Assembly: GCA_015487405.1 (NCBI GenBank)
Contig: WFPV01000164.1
Location: 1 to 14,098 of the forward strand
Source: Aquifex sp.
Lineage (GTDB): Bacteria > Aquificota > Aquificia > Aquificales > Aquificaceae
Direction of reading: 5' to 3'
Length of the DNA: 14,098 nt
Shown here: positions 1 through 5,774 of the stretch, piece after piece
How the letters are laid out: each line of letters starts with the position of its first letter
Position numbering within the stretch: position 1 is the first letter of the stretch
Translations under genes and position numbers: made by a program
The notes under the pieces: generated by a model
Seen by the model: only the letters and a program-made list of their open reading frames with translations
Database searches by the model: none
What the model was told of the DNA's origin: nothing

Positions 1-202
1 GAATACCGCCGAGAGGTGTCTTTACCACCTTTCCTTCTTTTATCTCAGCTCTGAAGAAAAGCTCGTCCAGCCCCTCCACACCAGTGGGGACACCCTCAAG
101 CTTGGGAGCTTTTTTGAGAGCCTCTCCGGCTACCCATATCCCCTCTTCAATCACCCTCGGCTTTTCGTGTTCTTCGTGATACCTCCTTTGGTCTTTATCC
201 AT
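1..202 (-). CDS. KaiC/RadA-like RecA-superfamily ATPase, N-terminal part (truncated by window edge)
   Basis: The first 67 codons, read leftward from an ATG at 202-200, are visible and the frame is still open at position 1. The ATG follows a very strong ribosome binding site (GGAGGTGAGG, 207-216 region). The residues GVPTGVEGLDELFF (about 40-53), followed by a Gly-Gly-Ile around 65, match the segment just before the Walker A loop in KaiC, RadA/Sms and RAD55-type ATPases, where it usually reads TGIxxLDxLLGGG. About 12 residues (RAEIKEGKVVKT) lie between the Leu-Asp motif and the Gly-Gly, which is longer than in typical KaiC. Walker A and B lie beyond the window, so catalytic competence cannot be judged. 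An acidic and basic N-terminal extension of about 38 residues comes first. Upstream lies the decayed transposase at 233-498. The family is inferred from this short motif only. Confidence 0.65.
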   Translation of the reverse strand, partial: MDKDQRRYHEEHEKPRVIEEGIWVAGEALKKAPKLEGVPTGVEGLDELFFRAEIKEGKVVKTPLGGI

Positions 203-224
203 ACCTCACCTCCTTCTCCTCTTA

Positions 225-230
225 AGTATA
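225..230 (-). promoter_or_regulatory. Possible -10 hexamer (TATACT) upstream of the KaiC-like gene
   Basis: TATACT on the minus strand matches the sigma-70 -10 consensus at five of six positions and lies 22 nt upstream of the start codon, so a transcript could include the strong ribosome binding site. No convincing -35 element is seen about 17 nt further upstream. The hexamer sits right at the end of the decayed transposase, so the element's remains may supply the promoter. This rests on pattern alone. Confidence 0.25.
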
Positions 231-232
231 GT

Positions 233-498
233 TTAAGAATTAAGCTTTAGATACCTTACTATTGTTTGGTGTTGAAATTTTAAGATTTCGCTAGCCTTTA
301 ATCCTATAAAAACCTTAGGTTCATAGGTATCACTTAATAGACTTTAAAACCATACTTTTGAGATATTTCCTTAAAGAGATTTTCAAAGAATTCTTTAACC
401 TTTTCTATCAACATAAACTTCCTGTCAGATAAATACCTTGTAGTAGGACGGTATATAGGACAAATTGACCACTACTTTTTGCCATGTAGTTTTCTTAA
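233..498 (-). pseudogene. Decayed IS200/IS605-family TnpA (Y1 HUH transposase) remnant
   Basis: Read leftward from about 498, the fragments resemble the first half of an IS200/IS605 TnpA across frame breaks. LRKLHGKK, then an in-frame TAG, then WSICPIYRP resembles the family's start (…KYHLVxCPKYR). Next comes a 42-residue open stretch (462-337) with KFMLIEKVKEFFENLF and KYGFKVY, like the helix and strand before the catalytic site. After a stop at 334-336 the sequence VIP is followed, one nucleotide out of frame, by VFIGLKASE and IVRYLKLNS, ending in TAA at 233-235. In intact proteins VxPDHVH stands between these pieces. Here eleven nucleotides replace the twelve expected, so the HUH histidines are lost. 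The tyrosine-bearing C-terminal helix is also missing. I see no matching tnpB. The element cannot be active; the family call comes from motif order. Confidence 0.6.
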
Positions 499-623
499 GA
501 AGGGATTTTCTCCCGCCAAGGCTATACCATACTGGGCATTCAAGAAAAGATCATACCTGAGTTCCTTACCGCCGCCTGATTGATAGCAATGCAGTTTCCC
601 TTTCTGATACCTTCCAATCCCAT
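499..623 (-). pseudogene. Broken gene fragment with intact ribosome binding site; family not recognised
   Basis: An ATG at 623-621 stands behind a near-ideal Shine-Dalgarno stretch (AGGAGGGAGGAG), 25 nt past the stop of the five-heme cytochrome gene. From it only 27 codons are open (MGLEGIRKGN…GMIFS, stop at 540-542). A second frame across the same DNA is open without a start and gives a more protein-like reading that includes SGGGKELRYDLFLNAQ and YGIALAGENPFLRK. It runs directly into the TnpA remnant. The pattern fits a real gene, last in the cytochrome operon, that lost its frame early on and was cut off by the transposase DNA. An alternative is a genuine 27-residue peptide gene. I do not recognise the family. 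Confidence 0.4.
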
Positions 624-647
624 AACTCCTCCCTCCTAATATTCAAT

Positions 648-1577
648 TTATTTCTCTGCGAGCTTAAAGGGTTTTAGTTCGTCAACGAGTATGAGCTCCC
701 GCTCCTTTTTCCACGCTAAGCGTCTGTAAATTTTTAAAACTACCTTCTCCACTTCTTCATATTTAGGAATCTTAATGTTGTAAGGTTCTAAATACCGCAG
801 GGCGGTATTGGATTGAGGAGAAAGGATCTTTCTTATAACTCTCTTTTTTCCGTTCTGATAATAAACTTCGGCGATTATGTAGAGTTTAGGATTTCCCTGG
901 TCCGCGGTGGGCAAGTTGTGGGGAATTCCAACATTTACGATTTTTAAACCTTCTTCCGTTAAGAAGGTTTTTAGGTCCTTGGGTGTGGCTTTCCCCGCGG
1001 GGAAGGTGTGGTCGTGCAAGGGCTTACGGGTGTGAAATAGAAGGAAGGGGAACTTATCCATTATCCAGGTGATATCTTTGACCTTCATATGACACTGCTG
1101 ACAGGTAGTTTGAACACGAGCAAGTTTCCACTCCTTGTAGGTTTTCCTATGGCATCCAGCACATATCTCGGACTTTGTATAGTTTTTGTCCTCCTTGGAA
1201 GGGTGGGGAGGGGACCACACTTTGTAGGGACCGTGCATAGCTTTTGTCTCTTCTTTAAAGTGACAGGCTACGCAGTTAACTCCCTCGTGCCTTCTCTCCA
1301 CGCGTAGAAGGGGCTTTTCTAAGGGATCCACTTGGTGAGGTGCATGGCAGGGGAGACATTTGAGTTTTGAGTAGTTCTCACTTTCTTGTTTAAAGTGTTC
1401 GCTAATCCACGCCTTGGCGTGCCTGCTCTCTTTCCAAGCTTTGTAAATCTCGGCGTGGCAGTCTGCACATCTCTTTGCGGGCGGACGTTGAAGGAGGTCC
1501 TCTTCTAAGAATATCTCGTTTATCTTCTCACAGCCCGTAAGGGCTACTAAGAAAAGGAAAAGAAAAAGGAATTTCAT
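648..1577 (-). CDS. Pentaheme-type multiheme c-type cytochrome lipoprotein
   Basis: This 309-residue protein starts with a hydrophobic signal ending in a lipobox, LTGC (Cys16), so it is probably lipid-anchored outside the inner membrane. Five covalent heme-binding motifs are visible: CADCH 37-41, CLPCH 74-78, CVACH 102-106, CAGCH 139-143 and CQQCH 159-163. The segment KAWKESRHAKAW after the first motif is typical of the cytochrome c554 and hydroxylamine-oxidoreductase-like group. The C-terminal 130 residues have no CXXCH. They contain HDHTFPAG and VGIPHNLPTADQGNPKL, then beta-strand-like sequence, a known C-terminal module of many multiheme cytochromes whose His residues may ligate heme. The start overlaps the stop of the triheme cytochrome gene as ATGA and has no Shine-Dalgarno of its own, which suggests translational coupling. 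The role is inferred to be extracytoplasmic electron transfer; donor, acceptor and any catalytic activity are unknown. Confidence 0.85.
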   Translation of the reverse strand: MKFLFLFLFLVALTGCEKINEIFLEEDLLQRPPAKRCADCHAEIYKAWKESRHAKAWISEHFKQESENYSKLKCLPCHAPHQVDPLEKPLLRVERRHEGVNCVACHFKEETKAMHGPYKVWSPPHPSKEDKNYTKSEICAGCHRKTYKEWKLARVQTTCQQCHMKVKDITWIMDKFPFLLFHTRKPLHDHTFPAGKATPKDLKTFLTEEGLKIVNVGIPHNLPTADQGNPKLYIIAEVYYQNGKKRVIRKILSPQSNTALRYLEPYNIKIPKYEEVEKVVLKIYRRLAWKKERELILVDELKPFKLAEK

Positions 1578-2395
1578 TTAGAGAAGGCGGATTTTATCTT
1601 TGAGGGGATGTAGTGAACGTTATGGCAGGTGTAACAGGTTAGGGTGACCTTAGCGGTGATTTGTTTTATTTTGTTAAAATCTGGTTTTTCCGCATTAAGG
1701 AGCTCTTCTAAGGTGTTCAGAGCTTGGTCGTAATCCTTTCCGGTTATGGCTTCAACGTCCCTCTTGTCAGTGTGACACTTGGAGCACATTTCCTTCACCG
1801 CTCTCGCTCTTTCCACGAAGTTCATTCCGTGCTCTTGAACTTTGTCGGGCTGGTTTTGGGAAAGGTAAACGTTGAGAGCTTGCAAGGAGCGAGTGAGCTT
1901 CACCATGAAGTCTTCAAGCTCGTATTCCATAAATTCTACGGGGTCTTCAATCTTTATCTCAGAGAAGTTGGGGAATCTGTAGTAGATTTTTACGGCTATT
2001 TCATTGTCTTGGTGACACTTGGCACAGGTCTTTCCAAGCTCCTGAGATGCTTTAATCACGCTGTCAACGTTCTTGGACTCTACAGCCTTTAGGTAGGCTT
2101 CCGCCTTTTTAAAGTCAAAGTATTTCTTCCACTCGGGAACCATCTCCGCGGTCTTTTTGTAGGTTTCTACGAGTTTTTTAGCCCATTGGGTTGCCTTTTC
2201 CCAGTTTCCGTCGTTGATGTTGAGTTGAACAGCGTAAAAGGCTGTGCTCATGGTGTGCATGTTGTTTAAAAACTCAAACTTCTCGGATTGGGGAGGGTAG
2301 TATTTTTTTAAACTTTCGGGCGGTTTTTTTAGGGTAAATTCTCCGGAAAGGGCAAACCCTGAAAGAATAAGGGAAGCAAGTAAAACCCTCTTCAT
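1574..2395 (-). CDS. Secreted triheme cytochrome c with repeated helical, cytochrome c'-like modules
   Basis: The 273-residue product has a signal peptide (about 1-17, ending near ALSG) and no other membrane segment, so it is likely periplasmic. It carries three heme motifs, CAKCH 124-128, CSKCH 204-208 and CYTCH 254-258. Each comes at the end of a long predicted helix (ASQELGKTCAKCH, RARAVKEMCSKCH, TAKVTLTCYTCH). A helical stretch ending in CXXCH is the layout of cytochrome c'/c556, so the protein looks like two to three such modules in series, though I cannot verify a four-helix bundle from sequence. The start has a good ribosome binding site (GGAGGG). The gene overlaps the lipoprotein cytochrome downstream by 4 nt, so the two products probably work as partners. 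No close named family is recognised. Confidence 0.8.
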   Translation of the reverse strand: MKRVLLASLILSGFALSGEFTLKKPPESLKKYYPPQSEKFEFLNNMHTMSTAFYAVQLNINDGNWEKATQWAKKLVETYKKTAEMVPEWKKYFDFKKAEAYLKAVESKNVDSVIKASQELGKTCAKCHQDNEIAVKIYYRFPNFSEIKIEDPVEFMEYELEDFMVKLTRSLQALNVYLSQNQPDKVQEHGMNFVERARAVKEMCSKCHTDKRDVEAITGKDYDQALNTLEELLNAEKPDFNKIKQITAKVTLTCYTCHNVHYIPSKIKSAFSK

Positions 2396-2452
2396 TTCCT
2401 TCCCTCCTTCCCACGCTGAGCGTAATCAAATTCTTATATAACATATAAAGAA

Positions 2453-2830
2453 TCAATTAGTTTTCCTTATTTCCCTTATAAGGGCTACCGCAACGGAGTA
2501 GTCCTCTTCGTGGGAAAGTGAAACGATGACTTCGTATTTTTTCAGGATTTTTTCGGCTTCCTTTCTGTGGATTACAACCTTTGCGGGAAGTCCCCTGTTT
2601 CCGAGAACCTCTATCTCCTTGAATCGTAAAAGGATGCCGAACTCTATGAAGAAAGCCTTTAGAACTGCCTCCTTACAAGCCCAGCGTGCGGCAAGGCAGG
2701 GGATGTGTTTCTTCTGAGAAAAGCAGTAATCAAGCTCCTTTTGGGTATATATGCGGTTAAGGAATTTGGAGCCAAAGCGGGCAACCGCCCGCTCTATACG
2801 GGAGTTTTTTACTATATCTACTCCTATCAT
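2453..2830 (-). CDS. acpS: Holo-[acyl-carrier-protein] synthase AcpS
   Basis: AcpS transfers the 4'-phosphopantetheine arm of coenzyme A to a serine of apo-ACP, activating it for fatty acid synthesis in the cytoplasm. The 125-residue length is normal for the family. IGVDIV (2-7, with Asp5) and WACKEAVLKAF (50-60, with Glu54) are the two Mg-binding signatures, and the C-terminus has the usual SLSHEEDYSVAVAL strand. The ATG shares one base with the TAA of the upstream protease gene (TAATG), so translation is probably coupled; an AAGG lies a few bases ahead. The cytochrome genes follow 57 bp downstream. The identification is firm. Confidence 0.95.
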   Translation of the reverse strand: MIGVDIVKNSRIERAVARFGSKFLNRIYTQKELDYCFSQKKHIPCLAARWACKEAVLKAFFIEFGILLRFKEIEVLGNRGLPAKVVIHRKEAEKILKKYEVIVSLSHEEDYSVAVALIREIRKTN

Positions 2831-3699
2831 TAAGCCTTAGCATTTCCCTGTTGCTGGGGAGATTTGTAGGGAACGGGGATGTATTGAACGGAAGGGGGTT
2901 GTGAGCCCATGGGTTGCTCGTAGAGCTCCATGAGTTCGTAAACCTCTTCGGGAACGTTCGTGTTTACAGGGAGTCCGAGTTTCTGGAGGTGCTCAACAGT
3001 GAGTGGATAGTCGTGGGTATACTTTCCGGTTGCGAGCTCTTCAGCTATCTTTTTAGCCTTTTCTTCTTCCATTCCGTTCTTTGTAAGAAGCTCAACGAGG
3101 TAATCAACCATCTGCTTTATGGCTTTTTCGGAAACGTCCGCAAAGATGAGGGTTTGGTCGTCTATGTCCTTGGGCTCTTTCTTTTCAAGAACCTTCAATA
3201 TGGATGCGGCGGGCATGTTTCCTATTTGGGGGTCAACGGGTCCTAAGACGGCGTTTTCATCCATGATAATCTCGTCCGCGGCAAGAGCTATGAGGGTTCC
3301 TCCCGACATCGCGTAGTGGGGAACTATTACTCTGACTGGTGCCTTGTGCTTTACGAGGGCGTTCGCTATCTGGGTCGCCGCAAGGGCAAGTCCGCCGGGT
3401 GTGTGGATTATAAAGTCAATGGGCATGTCATCCGGAGTCATTCTGATTGCTCTTAAAACTCTTTCGCTGTCCTCAATGGTTATGAACTTGAATATGGGAA
3501 TTCCGAAGAAACCTATCTGCTCTTGCCTGTGAATCATTGTAATTACACGGCTGTTTCTCTTTTTTTCCAGTTTACGTATCACGTCCTCCCTGGCTTTGAT
3601 GAGAGCCATACGCTTATACCAGGGAGCGAGTAAGATGAATAAAAATAGAAAGAACCATAACATGCTGAAGATGTAAGAAAACGGGTCGTAGTAGGGCAT
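2830..3699 (-). CDS. Membrane-anchored ClpP-class serine protease, SDH (serine dehydrogenase proteinase) family
   Basis: The 289-residue protein has one hydrophobic segment near the N-terminus (about 11-28), followed by basic residues (WYKRMALIKAR), and then a ClpP/SppA-like crotonase-fold domain. IIHTPGGLALAATQIA (97-111) forms the oxyanion-hole region. HYAMSGGTLIALAADEI holds the likely nucleophile Ser132. GKYTHDYPLTVEHLQKLGLP (225-244) is the conserved C-terminal signature of Pfam SDH_sah. The tail (about 260-289) is rich in Pro and Gln and looks disordered. Because the topology is one N-terminal anchor with positive residues after it, the catalytic domain is probably cytoplasmic. Family members are thought to degrade membrane or unfolded proteins, but the substrate here is unknown. 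A GGGAGGTGG ribosome binding site precedes the ATG. The gene overlaps acpS by one base. Confidence 0.85.
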   Translation of the reverse strand: MPYYDPFSYIFSMLWFFLFLFILLAPWYKRMALIKAREDVIRKLEKKRNSRVITMIHRQEQIGFFGIPIFKFITIEDSERVLRAIRMTPDDMPIDFIIHTPGGLALAATQIANALVKHKAPVRVIVPHYAMSGGTLIALAADEIIMDENAVLGPVDPQIGNMPAASILKVLEKKEPKDIDDQTLIFADVSEKAIKQMVDYLVELLTKNGMEEEKAKKIAEELATGKYTHDYPLTVEHLQKLGLPVNTNVPEEVYELMELYEQPMGSQPPSVQYIPVPYKSPQQQGNAKA

Positions 3700-3788
3700 G
3701 ATGCCACCTCCCTGATTGTAAGAGCCTCTTATAAGTTATTCTAAATCAAGACCGAGCAAAGCGAGGTATTTAAAGGGAAAGGAGAAAG

Positions 3789-4217
3789 TTAAGCCATTTC
3801 AAGACCAGAAAAAATGAAGCAAATCTCGTATTTTGCACTTTCTGGGCTGTCAGAGGCGTGAATGGCGTTCTTTCCTTTGTCTGTTCCGAACTGGGCTCTG
3901 ATGGAGTTGGGAGCCACCTTTCTTGCCTCTTCGCTGTCGGTTGGTCCGATAATTTCACGGACTCTTTTAATGGCATCTTCGCCTTCCAATACGGCGGCTA
4001 CCACGGGTCCGGAGCTCATGAACTCAACGAGCTCCTGATAAAAGGGTCTTTCCTTGTGAACGTAGTAGAACTCTCCCGCCTTTTCGGGAGTGAAACGGAA
4101 CATCTTGAGGGCAACTATCTTAAAACCTTCTTGAATAAATCTGTCTAAAATTTTTCCGAGAGCTCCTTTTTCCATAGCGTCAGGCTTTACGATAATAAGG
4201 GTCCTTTCTACCGCCAT
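3789..4217 (-). CDS. ndk: Nucleoside diphosphate kinase
   Basis: Ndk transfers the gamma phosphate of ATP to other NDPs through a phospho-histidine and so balances cytoplasmic NTP pools. The product is 142 residues, the typical size. ERTLIIVKPDA at the start, Lys11, and the active-site motif NAIHASDSPESA with His120 are all present. I chose ATG 4217-4215 over the GTG one codon upstream. The ATG gives the usual MAVERT start, lies 5-6 nt after a GGGAGGAG sequence, and shares one base with the atpH stop (TGATG). The gene thus appears to be the last of the ATP-synthase-stalk operon, an arrangement that would link expression of an ATP-producing and an ATP-spending enzyme. An 89-bp gap follows, with no clear hairpin terminator. 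Confidence 0.96.
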   Translation of the reverse strand: MAVERTLIIVKPDAMEKGALGKILDRFIQEGFKIVALKMFRFTPEKAGEFYYVHKERPFYQELVEFMSSGPVVAAVLEGEDAIKRVREIIGPTDSEEARKVAPNSIRAQFGTDKGKNAIHASDSPESAKYEICFIFSGLEMA

Positions 4218-4762
4218 CACACTCCTCCCACACGTGCGAGTTTTTCAAGTTGGGTCTTTACGGAAGTGTCAAGAACGAAAGCCTGGGTTTTGAAAATAAA
4301 TCCGCCTATGAGGGAGGGGTCAACACTTACCTCAACCTCTATGTCCCTGTCAAGGAGCTTCTTTATTGCGTTTCTTATCTTATCAACAGTTTTCTTGTCA
4401 AGCTTTGCGGGGAGAATGAGCTCACCTTTTAGCATCTTCATGAGCTTTTCAAGCTCTATGTCGTATAGTCTTTTTATCTCGGGAACGAGGGACATGGCGT
4501 TTATATCAACGAGGTAGGTAAGAACCTCTAAGACTTCCTTGGGAACGTTGTAGTTCTTTGCAAGCTCCTCTAAAGCTTTTATCTTTGCTTCTCTGCTTAC
4601 CTGGGGTGAGAGGAAAAAGTTTCTCGTTAACTTGTCTTGTCTGTAGAGGAGTGCGAGGGTGTTTAAGAACTCTCCCGTTTTTAAAATTGTTTCCTTCTTT
4701 TTGGGAAGCTTCCTAACGATTAGCCTTACTGCCTTCCTTGCGAGCTCCTTCCTCTTAAGCAT
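4217..4762 (-). CDS. atpH: F1Fo ATP synthase subunit delta (OSCP)
   Basis: Subunit delta ties the top of the F1 head to the b/b' peripheral stalk. The 181-residue length is normal. The N-terminal half is a helical bundle (ARKAVRLIVRKL … TGEFLNTLALLYRQDKLTRNFFLSPQV), and the C-terminal half has the diagnostic VEVSVDPSLIGGFIFKTQ (about 144-161), ending VLDTSVKTQLEKLARVG. The gene starts 8 nt inside the end of the b subunit gene with GGAGG upstream, and its stop overlaps the ndk start. In most bacteria delta is followed by alpha; here it is followed by ndk, so the stalk genes are separated from the catalytic genes, which are not in this window. Confidence 0.94.
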   Translation of the reverse strand: MLKRKELARKAVRLIVRKLPKKKETILKTGEFLNTLALLYRQDKLTRNFFLSPQVSREAKIKALEELAKNYNVPKEVLEVLTYLVDINAMSLVPEIKRLYDIELEKLMKMLKGELILPAKLDKKTVDKIRNAIKKLLDRDIEVEVSVDPSLIGGFIFKTQAFVLDTSVKTQLEKLARVGGV

Positions 4763-5306
4763 TCTTTTCCTCCAGAACCTTTAGCTGTGCTTCTATGTAT
4801 TTCTTTTGAACGTCCTTTTTGGAGAACTCTTTCTTAAGAATTTCGGCAGCAATCTCCTCAGCCTTCTGGATTCCGTAAAGGGCGAGCTCCTTCTTTGCCC
4901 TGTTTAGCTCTATCTCTATGCTTTCCTTTGCCTTTTCCTTAATTCTCTGAGCAACATCTTCGGCGTGCTTCAGGATGTTCTTCTTTTCGGTTTCCGCAGT
5001 TTCCTTTGCGAGGGCTATGGACTCCTCAGCTTTTCTCTTTGCCTCTTCAAGCTCCTCTTTTGCCTTCAGGAGCTCCTCTTTTGCCATTAAAAACTCTCTT
5101 TCTGAGTTTGTTAGGCTCTGGATTATGGAGGTGTAGAACTTGTTGAAAGCTTCGCTTATGGGCTTCCTTCCGAAGTAGTAAACGATTCCGAGAAAGGCGA
5201 GTATGTTTAATCCCTTCCAGAGCAGAACTCCGAAGGAGTGGTCAATGTGTCCACCTTCCGCACCAAAGCTGGCACCAACTATCAGTAAAAGCGCTAAATA
5301 CCTCAT
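4755..5306 (-). CDS. atpF2: F1Fo ATP synthase subunit b with N-terminal leader
   Basis: This is the membrane-anchored b subunit of the peripheral stalk, which holds F1 against rotation. I chose ATG 5306-5304 (183 aa; a GTG one codon earlier is also possible), which forms TGATG with the upstream stop. Two hydrophobic segments occur: residues 1-15 (MRYLALLLIVGASFGA), which looks like a cleavable signal peptide, and the membrane helix at about 26-44 (FGVLLWKGLNILAFLGIVYYFGRKPI). A long charged coiled coil follows (about 55-180). The extra leader recalls the cleaved presequence of cyanobacterial and plastid AtpF, whereas the partner b' has only one membrane helix. Sequence similarity in coiled coils is weak evidence, but the FGRKPISEAF motif and the atp context are decisive. 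Whether this copy is called atpF1 or atpF2 is only a naming matter. Confidence 0.9.
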   Translation of the reverse strand: MRYLALLLIVGASFGAEGGHIDHSFGVLLWKGLNILAFLGIVYYFGRKPISEAFNKFYTSIIQSLTNSEREFLMAKEELLKAKEELEEAKRKAEESIALAKETAETEKKNILKHAEDVAQRIKEKAKESIEIELNRAKKELALYGIQKAEEIAAEILKKEFSKKDVQKKYIEAQLKVLEEKNA

Positions 5307-5740
5307 CACGCCGCCTCTCTAAGGATTTTCTTAACGATTTCTTGGGCGATTTCTTTAACAGCTTCTTCAAGTTTCTTCTTTTCTTCCGCGAGGGACTTCC
5401 TTATCTCTTCAACAGACTTCTTTATCTCCTCTTCCGTTTCTTTTTCTGTCTTTTCTATGAGCTGGCGAGCCTGGGCTTCCGCTTCCTTTCTCGCTTCCTC
5501 AAGTATCTGGTTCGCCTCAAGCTTCGCCTTTTCGAGGATTTCCTTCGCTTCGTTAAGGTATTTGTTTGCCTCTTCCCTCATCTTCTGGGCTTCGGATAGG
5601 TTCTTCTTTATCAGCTCTTCCCTTCCCTCAATGACCTGGGTGTAGGGCTTTACGTAGAGGTTACTTATTATGAGGAGGAATATTATGAATATTCCGAGCT
5701 GTATAACGATTGATATGTTGGGGATTACGCCTATGTCCAT
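5306..5740 (-). CDS. atpF1: F1Fo ATP synthase subunit b' (second b-type stalk subunit)
   Basis: This 144-residue protein has one membrane helix at the N-terminus (about 9-28, ISIVIQLGIFIIFLLIISNL), then YVKPYTQVIEGREELIKKNL, the usual b/b' junction, and a coiled coil of Glu/Lys/Ala heptads to the end. It is shorter than its neighbour and lacks the leader. With that neighbour it would form an asymmetric b'b stalk, as in cyanobacteria, plastids and purple bacteria, rather than the b2 homodimer of E. coli. A GGAGGCGAG ribosome binding site precedes the ATG. The gene lies 34 bp after the LolC/E-like gene on the same strand, so it may share that gene's transcript. Confidence 0.9.
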   Translation of the reverse strand: MDIGVIPNISIVIQLGIFIIFLLIISNLYVKPYTQVIEGREELIKKNLSEAQKMREEANKYLNEAKEILEKAKLEANQILEEARKEAEAQARQLIEKTEKETEEEIKKSVEEIRKSLAEEKKKLEEAVKEIAQEIVKKILREAA

Positions 5741-5774
5741 TCTCTCGCCTCCGTCTTCGTATTATAGCAAAAAC

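Noticed and set aside
203..647. Structured RNA or riboswitch in the long non-genic stretch
   Set aside because: Protein-like fragments in minus-strand frames explain most of it, and I found no strong paired stems or known riboswitch core by eye.
1724..2092. A 122-codon plus-strand frame opposite the triheme cytochrome gene
   Set aside because: The minus strand has a signal peptide and three CXXCH motifs; the antisense frame has no ribosome binding site or known motif.
2411..2424. Small palindrome ACGCTGAGCGT upstream of the triheme cytochrome gene, with a similar ACGCTAAGCGT at about 713-723
   Set aside because: A five-base stem with a one-base loop is too short for a terminator, and the second copy lies inside the lipoprotein cytochrome coding region. 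It could be an operator half-site pair, but two copies are too few to claim.
2274..2456. A 60-codon minus-strand frame across the start of the triheme cytochrome gene
   Set aside because: It is out of frame with the signal peptide and heme protein, covers the real gene's ribosome binding site and start, and has no family features.
3700..3788. Possible promoter (TTGATT … TATAAG) in the 89-bp gap before the protease gene
   Set aside because: The two hexamers are only 10 nt apart, too close for a sigma-70 promoter, and no other -35 fits TATAAG. A promoter here is plausible but not supported by the sequence.
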